Shown in pieces: positions 1 through 8,596 of a stretch of 64,000 nt of DNA; positions within the stretch are counted from its first letter, which is position 1, and the number at the start of each line of letters is the position of its first letter. The notes beneath the pieces are model-generated. The model was given only the letters and a program-made list of their open reading frames with translations, ran no database searches and had not been told where the DNA came from. Source of the DNA: Pelagibacteraceae bacterium AG-464-P07 (GTDB taxonomy: Bacteria > Pseudomonadota > Alphaproteobacteria > Pelagibacterales > Pelagibacteraceae); contig QCSA01000003.1 in NCBI GenBank assembly GCA_003211695.1, positions 31,761 through 95,760 of the forward strand, given 5' to 3'. A program made the position numbers and the translations under genes.

Positions 1-23
1 GAACAATGTAAAGTTTTTTTTTC

Positions 24-743
24 ATGACTTCTAAAATAAGACTATATTTTTCTGATAAGATTGAAAGTGATTTGGTAGCGCATCTAAATAAAAACCAATC
101 ACATTATATCAAAAATGTAATGAGATTAAAACCAGGGGAAAATTTATCTATTTTTAATAGTTATGGTGAATGGAATTCAAAAATCGAAAGTTACCAGAAA
201 GGAAAGGCACATATAAAGGTTTTAGATAAAGTGCGAGATAGAGATAACGAAAAAAAAATTTGGCTAGCATTTGCACCATTAAAACAAAATCCATTAAATT
301 TTATGATACAGAAAGCCACAGAACTTGGTATTCAAAAATTTATTCCTTTAGTATGTGAAAGATCGATAGTAAAAAATATTAACGCTGAAAGAATTAAAAA
401 GATTATAATTGAATCGAGTGAACAATCAAATCGACTTTCAATACCAGAAATAAAAAAAATTGAACCATTAAAAAATTTTCTGAAAATTTTTTCAAAAAAT
501 GGATGTATAATTTTTTGTGATATAAATTCTAACAAAAAAAACTTAAAAGAAATTTTAAGGAAAAAGATTGAAGGACCAATATGTATTCTTGTAGGCCCCG
601 AGGGAGATTTTTCTGAAAACGAAAGACAATTAATAATCAGTCTCAATCAAGCATATCCTTTATCTTTAGCCTCCAATATATTGCGAGCTGAAACAGCTGC
701 CATAGCGGCTATTACTATTGTTAATTTTCAGCTTAATTTGTAA
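24..743 (+). CDS. rsmE: 16S rRNA (uracil-1498-N3)-methyltransferase RsmE
   Basis: Methylates N3 of U1498 in the decoding region of 16S rRNA using S-adenosylmethionine. At 239 residues it has the usual family length. The C-terminal SPOUT knot is clear: GPEGDFSENE at residues 191-200 and an LRAETAAIAA segment near 220-229, both diagnostic of RsmE. The N-terminus fits the PUA-like RNA-binding half (a HYIKNVMRLKPGE stretch at about 27-39). It starts at the first ATG of the frame, preceded by a T-rich stretch with no clear Shine-Dalgarno. It lies just upstream of the cytochrome oxidase operon on the same strand, separated by 86 bp, and is probably transcribed independently of it. Assignment is secure. 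Confidence 0.95.
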   Translation: MTSKIRLYFSDKIESDLVAHLNKNQSHYIKNVMRLKPGENLSIFNSYGEWNSKIESYQKGKAHIKVLDKVRDRDNEKKIWLAFAPLKQNPLNFMIQKATELGIQKFIPLVCERSIVKNINAERIKKIIIESSEQSNRLSIPEIKKIEPLKNFLKIFSKNGCIIFCDINSNKKNLKEILRKKIEGPICILVGPEGDFSENERQLIISLNQAYPLSLASNILRAETAAIAAITIVNFQLNL

Positions 744-829
744 TAATTTTTATACAAAAATGTCGCAAGAAAATTAGTATATCTTTTGCGTTATTCAGGT
801 ATGTATATAGTGGGTTTATTGAGAAAAAA

Positions 830-1084
830 ATGAGTACTTCGTATACAATTTTAGCGTCGGTCATTGGTCTTTTATTGTTATTTCTATACCTGTCGTGGAT
901 GTATGTTTCAGCGAAATATGTATGGTTAAAGGACAATAATAATTCAGTTACAGAAAAAAATCCAAAGCGATGGAAAAACATTGTGGATTCAAAAAATAGA
1001 GACCTTGGATGGTTTGATTTAGGCAATCACATAATAATTATAGGAGTTGTTTTGTTTGCAATATTTATTGTAAAGAATACATAA
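830..1084 (+). CDS. Small two-helix membrane protein opening the cytochrome oxidase operon
   Basis: An 84-residue protein I cannot name. It has a hydrophobic helix at about residues 6-27, a charged middle (about 35-62) and a second hydrophobic helix at about 66-81. It ends 4 bp before the oxidase subunit II gene, so it is probably the first cistron of that operon. Its first 31 residues match the N-terminus of the Rieske protein encoded at 26922: 19 of 31 positions are identical without gaps, including the run LFLYLSW. That similarity suggests a shared membrane module rather than chance hydrophobicity. Possible roles are an oxidase accessory subunit, an assembly factor or a link to the bc1 complex; all of these are inference. 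Confidence 0.7.
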   Translation: MSTSYTILASVIGLLLLFLYLSWMYVSAKYVWLKDNNNSVTEKNPKRWKNIVDSKNRDLGWFDLGNHIIIIGVVLFAIFIVKNT

Positions 1085-1088
1085 AAAA

Positions 1089-1937
1089 ATGTTTCCGTTA
1101 ATAGTGGCACATATTTTTGTTTTGATAATTGTGGCTTCGGTCGCCTTTCATTTTTGGTCTCCTTGGTGGTGGACTCCCGTTGCTTCTAATTGGGGAGGGA
1201 TGGACGATACAATCCTTCTTACATTTTGGGTAACCGGAGCAGTGTTTATTGCAGTGTGTTTGTTCATGGCTTATTGCATATGGCGTTATCGTTATCAGAA
1301 AGATAGAAAAGCTGAATATAAGCCTGAAGATAAAAAATTAGAATTTCATCTTACTTGGTTAACCACACTAGGCGTGATAGTTATGCTAGCCCCAGGACTT
1401 GTGGTTTGGCATAAATATGTAACAGTTCCTGAAGATGCTCTTAACGTTGAAGTCGTAGCTTATCAATGGGGTTGGAAATATAGATTACCTGGTGAAGATG
1501 ATATTTTAGGTAAGACCGAAATAAAATTTATAAGTGACGAAAATCCTTTTGGTTTAAATTTAAAAGATCCAAATGGCAAAGACGATATATTAGTAGATAG
1601 TGGCGACCTTCATTTACAGATAGATAAACCTGTTAAATTTCTACTTCGATCTATAGATGTTCTTCATAATTTTTATGTTCCCCAGTTTAGAGGAAAGATG
1701 GATATGGTTCCAGGTCATGTTACCTATTATTGGTTAACTCCGATAAGAACCGGAGATTTTGAAGTTTTGTGTGCAGAATTTTGTGGGGTTGGACATTATG
1801 CAATGAGAGGTCGTGTTATTGTAGATGATGAAAAAAATTACAATCAATGGTTGGCTCAACAAATTACCTTTGAAAAGATGTTAGCTCAAAATAAAATAGA
1901 TAACAAATCATTGAAACTAGTAAAAAATATAGAATGA
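1089..1937 (+). CDS. coxB: Cytochrome c oxidase subunit II
   Basis: Takes electrons from cytochrome c into the binuclear copper centre CuA of the terminal oxidase. The complete CuA site is visible: His193 in a LHNFYVPQF context, then C228, E230, C232, H236 and M239 in CAEFCGVGHYAM. This makes it a cytochrome c oxidase and not a quinol oxidase, which would lack these ligands. The N-terminal part has hydrophobic segments at about 4-22, 42-66 and 90-108, the first perhaps a signal or extra helix. The W-rich segment YQWGWKYRLPG (125-135) is the aromatic electron-entry region. It lies between a small membrane protein and subunit I in one operon. Confidence 0.95.
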   Translation: MFPLIVAHIFVLIIVASVAFHFWSPWWWTPVASNWGGMDDTILLTFWVTGAVFIAVCLFMAYCIWRYRYQKDRKAEYKPEDKKLEFHLTWLTTLGVIVMLAPGLVVWHKYVTVPEDALNVEVVAYQWGWKYRLPGEDDILGKTEIKFISDENPFGLNLKDPNGKDDILVDSGDLHLQIDKPVKFLLRSIDVLHNFYVPQFRGKMDMVPGHVTYYWLTPIRTGDFEVLCAEFCGVGHYAMRGRVIVDDEKNYNQWLAQQITFEKMLAQNKIDNKSLKLVKNIE

Positions 1938-1976
1938 ATTTAATGATACTATTATTTATGATAAGGCTTAGAAATT

Positions 1977-3815
1977 ATGTCTGATGAATTTGAACATAAA
2001 ATAGAAACAAAGGCAGATACCATAGCTGATGCGGGATCGGTTACTTCTGGATCAACAGCTGGTATTGATTATGTTCCAGCGCATGAAAGGCCAGATCAAG
2101 AACTTTATCATTCACATAGTTGGTGGACAACATATGTGTTTTCTCAAGATGCAAAATATATTGGAATTCAATATGCCCTTACAGCAATAGGTACAGGATT
2201 AATTGGATTGGTGCTTTCATGGATGATGAGATTACAACTTGCTTTTCCTGGCTTGGGTATTCTCGAACCTTCTTCATATTATCAGTTCATTACCATGCAC
2301 GGAATGATTATGGTAATTTATTTGCTCACCGCACTATTTCTAGGTGGGTTTGGAAATCTTCTTATTCCACTCATGTGCGGAGCTCGAGATATGGCTTTCC
2401 CTTATGTAAATATGATTAGTTATTGGGCATTCCTATTGGCAGTGATAATTCTACTCGCAAGCTTTTTTGTTCCCGGTGGACCAACTGGAGCCGGTTGGAC
2501 TTTATATCCACCTCAAGCAATAACCTCAGGGACACCAGGAAGTTCAGCGGGTATTGTATTAATGTTGATATCCCTTTGTGTTTTCGTAGCAGGTTTTACG
2601 ATGGGTGGTCTAAATTATATTATTACCATGTTGCAATCTCGTGCTCGTGGAATGACTTTAATGAGATTGCCTCTTACTTGTTGGGGTATTTTTACAGCAA
2701 CGGTACTTGCTTTGTTGGCTTTCCCTGCACTCTTGGTTGGTTGCATAATGATGACGCTTGATAGTTTATTGGGTACAAGTTTTTTTATGCCTGCAATGAT
2801 TTCAATGGGAGAACATCTATCTTATGATGGTGGCAGTCCACTATTATTTCAGCATCTTTTTTGGTTCTTTGGTCATCCCGAAGTTTATATTATAGCATTA
2901 CCAGCTTTTGGTATCATTTCAGATCTTATATCGGTTCATGCTAGAAAAAATATTTTTGGTTATAGAATGATGGTTTGGGCAATCGTAGGCATCGGTGCTT
3001 TAAGCTTCTTTGTTTGGGCTCACCATATGTATGTTAGTGGAATGACACCTTGGTTTGGTTACTTTTTTGCAACCACAACTTTGATTATTGCTGTTCCAAC
3101 AGCGATTAAAGTTTACAATTGGGTTTTAACTCTTTGGAGAGGAAATATTCAATTAACTTTGCCGATGCTATTTTCCTTAGCCTTCATCGTTACATTTGTT
3201 AACGGAGGATTAACAGGTATATTTTTAGGAAATGTAACAGTAGATGTACCTCTATCTGATACTTATTTTGTAGTTGCTCATTTTCATATGGTTATGGGGA
3301 TAGCTCCTATTTTAGTCGTATTCGGTGCCATTTATCATTGGTTCCCTTTGATTACTGGAAGAATGTTAAATGAAGGAATGGGCAGAATCCATTTTTGGAT
3401 AACCTTTTTAGGCTCTTATGCAATTTATTTTCCAATGCACTATCAAGGATTTGTGGGAGTACCGAGAAGATATTTTGAAATCTATGACAGTCCATACATA
3501 GCCACGTCAACACTTCATCTAAATGTATTTATTACCATAGCTGCTTTGATTGTTGGTGCTGCTCAACTGGTATTTTTATTTAATTTGATATATAGCGCTC
3601 GAGCAGGAGAAAAGTCCGAAAAAAATCCTTGGAAAGCAAACTCTTTAGAATGGTTAACTCCTGAAATGCCTCCTGGGCATGGAAATTTTGGAAAAGAATT
3701 ACCAGTGGTTTACCGTTGGGCTTATGATTTTAATGTTCCTGGGGCTGACAAAGATTATATTCCGCAAACTGTTCCTCCAAGTGAAGTAAGATCTGCCAAG
3801 GTTGAAAAAACATGA
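1977..3815 (+). CDS. coxA: Cytochrome c oxidase subunit I
   Basis: Catalytic heme-copper subunit that reduces oxygen to water and pumps protons in the inner membrane. 612 residues with twelve or more hydrophobic helices. Visible active-site motifs are the heme a histidine region MHGMIMVIY, the CuB-tyrosine motif GHPEVYIIALP, the CuB histidines in AHHMYVSGM, and the heme ligands in VVAHFHMVMG. HPEVY with Glu, together with GARDMAFP and its downstream Asn, indicates an A1-type enzyme with a D proton channel. The N-terminal 45 residues are a polar extension. The stop codon overlaps the start of the next gene in ATGA, which implies translational coupling. Confidence 0.97.
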   Translation: MSDEFEHKIETKADTIADAGSVTSGSTAGIDYVPAHERPDQELYHSHSWWTTYVFSQDAKYIGIQYALTAIGTGLIGLVLSWMMRLQLAFPGLGILEPSSYYQFITMHGMIMVIYLLTALFLGGFGNLLIPLMCGARDMAFPYVNMISYWAFLLAVIILLASFFVPGGPTGAGWTLYPPQAITSGTPGSSAGIVLMLISLCVFVAGFTMGGLNYIITMLQSRARGMTLMRLPLTCWGIFTATVLALLAFPALLVGCIMMTLDSLLGTSFFMPAMISMGEHLSYDGGSPLLFQHLFWFFGHPEVYIIALPAFGIISDLISVHARKNIFGYRMMVWAIVGIGALSFFVWAHHMYVSGMTPWFGYFFATTTLIIAVPTAIKVYNWVLTLWRGNIQLTLPMLFSLAFIVTFVNGGLTGIFLGNVTVDVPLSDTYFVVAHFHMVMGIAPILVVFGAIYHWFPLITGRMLNEGMGRIHFWITFLGSYAIYFPMHYQGFVGVPRRYFEIYDSPYIATSTLHLNVFITIAALIVGAAQLVFLFNLIYSARAGEKSEKNPWKANSLEWLTPEMPPGHGNFGKELPVVYRWAYDFNVPGADKDYIPQTVPPSEVRSAKVEKT

Positions 3816-4444
3816 AAAAAGAAGAAGGCATTTTTAAAATACTTTCACAAAAACCTTGGGAAGCATCCCAGGCAGTGATCGATAATGATCATGATGGTAA
3901 AACTTTTGGAATAAGCAAAGCAAAACTCGGTGTTAGAACAATAATGACTGTTAGTACAGTTATCTTCTCTTTATTTATTGTTGCTTACGCAGATAGAATG
4001 TTAATTCATGACTGGAGAAGTATGCCAGAACCTTGGTTGCTTTGGGTGAATACGGCTGTTCTAATAATGAATAGTTATTTCTTTCATAATGTTAAAATTT
4101 CTGCAGACCAAAATAATAGCAAAGAAATTAAAAGAGGACTCTATACTGTTGGCCTTTTAGCTTACTCATTTCTTATTGGTCAAATAATAGTTTGGTATCA
4201 ACTTTTGAGTCTTGGTTATTTCGCAGCATCAAATGTTGCAAATGCTTTTTTCTATCTTTTTACAGCATTGCATGGCCTACATTTGTTAGGAGGTCTATAT
4301 TTTTGGGGAAGAGTTACATCAAAATTTTTAAAAGGAAATTACAAATTACCAAGTGTACAACATGCGATCGAACTTTGTGCAATTTACTGGCATTTTTTAC
4401 TATTTGTTTGGTTGGTGTTGTTTGGCTTAATGTTATTTACTTAA
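3812..4444 (+). CDS. Cytochrome c oxidase subunit III family protein (first of two)
   Basis: A 210-residue membrane protein of the heme-copper oxidase subunit III family. After a polar N-terminus of about 40 residues there are five hydrophobic segments; the conserved ALHGLHLLGG and ELCAIYWHFLLFVWLVLF motifs are characteristic of subunit III helices. It overlaps the subunit I stop by 4 bp and is followed 9 bp later by a second subunit III-type gene. The arrangement II-I-III-III-IV recalls the coxMNOP type of oxidase described in Bradyrhizobium, where CoxO and CoxP are both subunit III-like; that equivalence is by analogy. It has no catalytic metals and probably stabilises subunit I and proton uptake. 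Confidence 0.85.
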   Translation: MKKEEGIFKILSQKPWEASQAVIDNDHDGKTFGISKAKLGVRTIMTVSTVIFSLFIVAYADRMLIHDWRSMPEPWLLWVNTAVLIMNSYFFHNVKISADQNNSKEIKRGLYTVGLLAYSFLIGQIIVWYQLLSLGYFAASNVANAFFYLFTALHGLHLLGGLYFWGRVTSKFLKGNYKLPSVQHAIELCAIYWHFLLFVWLVLFGLMLFT

Positions 4445-4453
4445 AGGAAAAAA

Positions 4454-5158
4454 ATGGATCAGGCTGCTCTAAAAAAACTTCCAAGAGGATGGAAAAGTAT
4501 CCCTAGTGATTTAGGTTCAGATCAAACTGCGTTCAAAGGAGTTAATTGGGGCAAAGGGATGATGTGGATTTTCTTATTAAGTGATACATTTATTTTTAGT
4601 TGTTTCCTACTTTCTTATATGACAGGACGTGGATCAACTGTTCAGCCTTGGCCTAACCCAAGCGAAGTATTTGCACTAGACGCGTTTGGCGTACCTGTTC
4701 CGTTATTATTAATTGCAATTATGACTTTTGTTTTAATTACAAGCAGCGGAACCATGGCTATGGCTGTTAAATATGGTTATGAAAAAAATAAAAAATTATG
4801 TGGGATATTTTTATTATTAACAGCACTTGGTGGACTCACCTTTGTTGGTATGCAGGCGTTTGAATGGTCAAAACTAATACATGAGGGAGTAAGACCTTGG
4901 GAAAATCCTTTTGGCGCTCCTCAATTTGGTTCTTTCTTTTTTATGATTACAGGTTTTCATGGAACTCACGTTTCCATTGGAGTGATTTTTCTGTTTATTT
5001 TTACAAGAAAAGTTTTTAGAGGAGATTTTGACAGTGGAAGAAAAGGTTATTTCACCTCTATGAAATCAAATTATGTCGCAATAGAAATATTAGGACTTTA
5101 CTGGCATTTTGTTGATTTAGTTTGGGTATTTATTTTTGCATTCTTTTATTTGTGGTAA
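4454..5158 (+). CDS. coxC: Cytochrome c oxidase subunit III (second of two)
   Basis: A 234-residue subunit III-type protein, longer and closer to the classical form than its upstream neighbour. Features are a soluble N-terminus (about 1-32), a first helix around MMWIFLLSDTFIFSCFLL, the FHGTHVSIGV motif and the terminal ILGLYWHFVDLVWVFIFAFFYLW helix, all typical of subunit III. Having two adjacent subunit III genes with different N-termini, instead of one protein of about 270 residues, is a real feature of the operon. Start at 4454 follows AAGGAAAAAA, a reasonable ribosome-binding site. Confidence 0.88.
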   Translation: MDQAALKKLPRGWKSIPSDLGSDQTAFKGVNWGKGMMWIFLLSDTFIFSCFLLSYMTGRGSTVQPWPNPSEVFALDAFGVPVPLLLIAIMTFVLITSSGTMAMAVKYGYEKNKKLCGIFLLLTALGGLTFVGMQAFEWSKLIHEGVRPWENPFGAPQFGSFFFMITGFHGTHVSIGVIFLFIFTRKVFRGDFDSGRKGYFTSMKSNYVAIEILGLYWHFVDLVWVFIFAFFYLW

Positions 5159-5166
5159 AATTGAAT

Positions 5167-5502
5167 ATGGCGGAAAATATTAAAAAAGAACAAGCAACAA
5201 CACATAAATTAGGCATTTATCTTTGGATTTGGGGTCTATTATTTGTTCTTAGTTTTTTTTCATACATGGTTGACTGGTTACAATTTCAAGGTTTATTAAG
5301 ATGGACTTTAATTTTAATATTCATGTTTTTGAAAGCAGGTTTAATTATGGCATTCTTTATGCATTTATTTTGGGAACGTTATACACTTGTAAATGTTCTA
5401 CTTTGGCCAATGACTGCAATAGCAACTTTTGTTGGACTAATGGTTGCAGAATCAAAATATACTGTTTTCACAAGATTTTTTTATTTCGTTTTAGGAAGTT
5501 AA
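5167..5502 (+). CDS. Cytochrome c oxidase subunit IV (prokaryotic type)
   Basis: A 111-residue protein with three hydrophobic segments, the size and topology of prokaryotic oxidase subunit IV. The motif LKAGLIMAFFMHLFWE is typical: the family carries a KxxLVxxFFMHL-like signature in its middle helix. The reading frame opens at 5122 inside the preceding gene, but I place the start at the ATG at 5167 (MAENIKKEQ) because the upstream residues are translated overlap without conserved features. It sits 8 bp after subunit III and before ctaB in the operon. It probably assists CuB loading or stability of the oxidase, as known for the family. Confidence 0.82.
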   Translation: MAENIKKEQATTHKLGIYLWIWGLLFVLSFFSYMVDWLQFQGLLRWTLILIFMFLKAGLIMAFFMHLFWERYTLVNVLLWPMTAIATFVGLMVAESKYTVFTRFFYFVLGS

Positions 5503-5521
5503 ATAACTTTTAGGAAATCAA

Positions 5522-6433
5522 TTGCTTAATACTAGCACTAAATCAGAAACGCTGAAGTTAGATTTTTTTAGTTATCTAAAGGCTTTGTTTAATCTTATGA
5601 AGCCTCGAGTAATGTCATTAGTAATTTTTACTTGTGTAGTAGGTTTATTGATTGCGCCCATAAAAGTAAATTTTTTTAATGCAATCTTTTCTATCCTTGC
5701 AGTAGCTTTGGGTTCAGGTGCTGCTGGTGCATTAAATATGTGGTATGAGGCAGATTTAGATTCAGTAATGAGCAGAACATGTCTTAGGCCAATTCCAACA
5801 GGAAAGGTTACTAAAAATCAGGCTTTGATTTTTGGAATTTTAGCTTCACTAATTTCAGTAGTAGCATTATATTTTTTTTCAAATTTAGTTGCTTCATTTA
5901 TATTAGCAACCACAATTTTATTTTATGTTTTTATTTACACAATTTGGCTTAAACAAAAAACTCCACAAAACATTGTTATTGGTGGGGCAGCAGGAGCTTT
6001 ACCACCTATAATAGGCTGGGCTATTGCAACGGGAGATATAGCACTTCAGCCTGTTATATTATTTTTAATTATTTTTATTTGGACACCTTCTCATTTTTGG
6101 GCACTCAGCTTATATAAAACAGAAGATTATAGAAAAGCTAATATTCCAATGCTACCAGTTACATCTGGAGTAAAAACAACTAAACTAAATATTTTTGTTT
6201 ACGCTTTACTATTGTTTCCAATTGTTTTAGCACCATTTTTTCTTGAATATTTTGGTTTAATTTATTTGTTATTTTCAGGAATACTGGGTTTTTATTATGT
6301 ATTTATCTGTTACAGATTATTGAGAGCAAATGAAACTAAATTAGAAAAGAAAATTGCCAAACAAATATTTGGTTTTTCGATTTTTTATCTCTTCATGATT
6401 TTTGCTTCTATCTTAATAGATAGAATAATATAA
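5522..6433 (+). CDS. ctaB: Protoheme IX farnesyltransferase (heme o synthase)
   Basis: Converts heme b to heme o by adding a farnesyl group, the first step towards heme a for the oxidase. The UbiA prenyltransferase signatures are present: NMWYEADLDSVMSRTCLRPIP (roughly residues 74-94) with the Asp-rich Mg-diphosphate site, and WTPSHFWALSLYKTEDYRKA in the second half. About nine hydrophobic segments fit the family, and 303 residues is normal length. I accept the TTG start at 5522 because AGGA lies 6 bp upstream and the first ATG (LMKPRVM) would remove the conserved N-terminal tail. It lies inside the oxidase operon. Confidence 0.93.
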   Translation: MLNTSTKSETLKLDFFSYLKALFNLMKPRVMSLVIFTCVVGLLIAPIKVNFFNAIFSILAVALGSGAAGALNMWYEADLDSVMSRTCLRPIPTGKVTKNQALIFGILASLISVVALYFFSNLVASFILATTILFYVFIYTIWLKQKTPQNIVIGGAAGALPPIIGWAIATGDIALQPVILFLIIFIWTPSHFWALSLYKTEDYRKANIPMLPVTSGVKTTKLNIFVYALLLFPIVLAPFFLEYFGLIYLLFSGILGFYYVFICYRLLRANETKLEKKIAKQIFGFSIFYLFMIFASILIDRII

Positions 6434-6459
6434 AATTTTAAAAAAATTACATTTAATTA

Positions 6460-6954
6460 ATGGCCGAAAAAAATAATAAAAAAATAATAATTATATTAAT
6501 TTCAATATTTGTACTAGTTGTAGTCCTATCTTTTGTGGCAATAAAGATTTTTCAAAAAAAACAAAATATAGCTTTGGAAAACCATTTTATAAATGTTCGT
6601 TTAATCACAAGTGTGCACCCAAGTTTGCCATGGAAATTTTCAACCAAAGAACCTAATATAAAAATAAAGCCAGGAGAGGTAAAAACTATAGAATATATAG
6701 TGGAAAATCCAAGTAATAGAACAACTTTTGGTGTTGCAACTTTTCAATACCATCCCAAAGAATTGGGCAATTATTTTACTAAGCTAAACTGTTTTTGTTT
6801 TGATAAACAAAGTTTAAAAGCTGGAGAAAACAGCAAATATTCATTAGTAATTTTAATTGATCCCAAAATGAAAAAAGATAGCAAGACAAAAGATATTAAA
6901 GAAGTTATTATGCAGTTTATCTTTTTTGATTATGATGAGTTTAAAAAGGGTTAA
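6460..6954 (+). CDS. ctaG: Cytochrome c oxidase assembly protein CtaG/Cox11
   Basis: Copper chaperone that delivers copper to the CuB site of subunit I. 164 residues: a short polar N-terminus, one membrane helix at about 10-30, then a periplasmic immunoglobulin-like domain. The copper-binding motif NCFCFDKQSLKAGE is intact, and upstream motifs such as HPSLPWKF and the VENPSNRTTFGVATFQYHP strand are typical of Cox11. It follows ctaB by 26 bp in the oxidase operon, the expected position. Assignment is firm. Confidence 0.94.
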   Translation: MAEKNNKKIIIILISIFVLVVVLSFVAIKIFQKKQNIALENHFINVRLITSVHPSLPWKFSTKEPNIKIKPGEVKTIEYIVENPSNRTTFGVATFQYHPKELGNYFTKLNCFCFDKQSLKAGENSKYSLVILIDPKMKKDSKTKDIKEVIMQFIFFDYDEFKKG

Positions 6955-6963
6955 ACTTGAACT

Positions 6964-7152
6964 ATGATATTAAAAACTTTGACATTGCAACCTGATGCCA
7001 TAATTTCAATGTGTGCCATGTGTATTTCTGACAGATCAGGAGGACAAATTGCACTACTTATCATTGTTTCTTCATTAATATTTTTAGCTATCGCAAATTG
7101 GGCTTGGAAAAAATATTTCAAAAATACTAGAGAAATTTCTACGGAAAAATAA
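6964..7152 (+). CDS. Small CxxC single-pass membrane protein, unknown
   Basis: A 62-residue protein with no family I recognise. A short N-terminus carries the motif SMCAMCISD (Cys17 and Cys20, flanked by methionines), followed by one helix at about 29-48 and a basic tail (WKKYFKNTREISTEK). It starts 9 bp after ctaG. The M-C-x-M-C arrangement next to a membrane helix could bind copper or serve in thiol exchange, which would suit an oxidase assembly factor in a place where surf1 often occurs in related genomes; no surf1 is visible here. The function is a guess from context. It could also be a spurious frame, although its position, compact helix and motif argue against that. Confidence 0.6.
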   Translation: MILKTLTLQPDAIISMCAMCISDRSGGQIALLIIVSSLIFLAIANWAWKKYFKNTREISTEK

Positions 7153-7216
7153 ATTGTATAATTGAAATTCTACGTTTTAGGGTGGCTAACAGTTCTATTC
7201 TATACTAGAAAAAGCT

Positions 7217-8596
7217 ATGCAGTACATCAGCACAAGAAATACTGAACAAACCTTCACCTTTAAGGATGTTTTTTTAAATGGACTTGCTTCAGATGGAGGA
7301 CTTTATATACCTAAAAAAATTCCTTCTTATTCATTGAAAGAACTAGAAAGTTTAAAAGAGCTTTCTTACGAGCAACTTGCAGTTAAAATTATTTTTAATT
7401 TTTGCTCTGATGAATTTAATAAAACTGAAATCAAAGATTTAGTTAATAAATCTTATAAAGAATTTAGAGTAAAAAATGTAGTCAACATTAAAAGCCTCGA
7501 AAATATTATTTTATTAGAATTATTCCATGGGCCCACTTTAGCTTTTAAAGATATTGCAATGCAAGTGATTGGCAATATGTATGAAAAAATCTTAAATGAT
7601 AAAAATAAAGTTATCAATATAGTCGTGGCAACCTCCGGAGATACTGGTGCAGCAGCAATAAGTGCATTAAAGGGTAGAAAGAATATAAATATATTTGTTC
7701 TTCATCCCCATAATAAAATTTCAAAAATACAAAGAAAGCTAATGACAACCATTAAAGAAAATAATGTTTATAATTTGGCAATCGAAGGCAATTTTGATGA
7801 TTGTCAAAAATTAGTTAAATCAATGTTTATTGATCAATCATTCAATGATGAAATTAATATGTCAGGAGTAAATTCAATTAATTGGGCAAGAATAATTGTA
7901 CAAATTGTGTACTATTTTTTTAGTTATTTTAAAATTAATAATGGCAATCAAAAAATTAATTTTTCTGTACCTACTGGAAATTTTGGGGATGTTTTTGCAG
8001 GATATATCGCAAAAAAAATGGGTTTACCAATAAACAAACTTATTGTTGCAACTAATAAAAATGATATTTTAAAAAGAGTTATTAATACAGGCGTTTATAA
8101 ACCTAAAGAGGTTTTGCAAACTATTTCACCCAGCATGGATATTCAAGTAGCTAGTAATTTTGAAAGATTAATTTTTTACATCAATTCTAATGATGATCAG
8201 ATAACTTTAAAAAAAATGGAAGAGCTAAAAAAAAATAATGAGTTTAAATTGAACGGTGAACAAATGAGTATTCTTAGAGATGATTTTATATCGGAAAGTT
8301 TGTCGGAAGATGAAACAAAAGATGTTATAAAAAAAATCAATAAGAATTATAATATTCTTGTTGATCCACATACCGCTATAGGAATAGGTGTTTTAGATAA
8401 ACTTTCAAATAATGGCATAAATATAATTTTGTCAACAGCACATCCCAGCAAGTTTCCTGAAGCGGTAAAAGAAGCTACCGGCAAACATCCTGAATTGCCC
8501 CCTAAAATTAAAAAAATTATAGAAGAAGAAGAAAAATTTGATATCTTGCCCAATGATTTAAATTTGATTAAAAAATTTATTAAAGAGAGAGCTTAA
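7217..8596 (+). CDS. thrC: Threonine synthase
   Basis: Pyridoxal-phosphate enzyme converting O-phosphohomoserine to threonine. 459 residues, usual for the long ThrC class. Visible motifs: the N-terminal STRNTEQTFTFKDVFLNGLASDGGLY region, the PLP-lysine segment HGPTLAFKDIAMQ (about residues 105-117), the phosphate-binding VATSGDTGAAAI, and the PTGNFGDVFAGY cofactor loop. The next gene (peroxiredoxin) starts at the base after the stop codon, so the two are probably co-transcribed. Homoserine kinase, the preceding step, is encoded nearby on the other strand at 9504. Confidence 0.96.
   Translation: MQYISTRNTEQTFTFKDVFLNGLASDGGLYIPKKIPSYSLKELESLKELSYEQLAVKIIFNFCSDEFNKTEIKDLVNKSYKEFRVKNVVNIKSLENIILLELFHGPTLAFKDIAMQVIGNMYEKILNDKNKVINIVVATSGDTGAAAISALKGRKNINIFVLHPHNKISKIQRKLMTTIKENNVYNLAIEGNFDDCQKLVKSMFIDQSFNDEINMSGVNSINWARIIVQIVYYFFSYFKINNGNQKINFSVPTGNFGDVFAGYIAKKMGLPINKLIVATNKNDILKRVINTGVYKPKEVLQTISPSMDIQVASNFERLIFYINSNDDQITLKKMEELKKNNEFKLNGEQMSILRDDFISESLSEDETKDVIKKINKNYNILVDPHTAIGIGVLDKLSNNGINIILSTAHPSKFPEAVKEATGKHPELPPKIKKIIEEEEKFDILPNDLNLIKKFIKERA

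Noticed and set aside
773..798. Small inverted repeat CGCAA...TTGCG upstream of the oxidase operon
   Set aside because: Only a 5-bp stem with imperfect extension; not distinguishable from chance.
2120..2761. Two ORFs of about 100 residues inside the oxidase subunit I gene
   Set aside because: They lie in another frame of a strongly conserved gene and show no protein-like motifs.
7157..7162. TATAAT before thrC as a promoter
   Set aside because: No acceptable -35 at the right distance, and such hexamers are frequent by chance in this AT-rich DNA.
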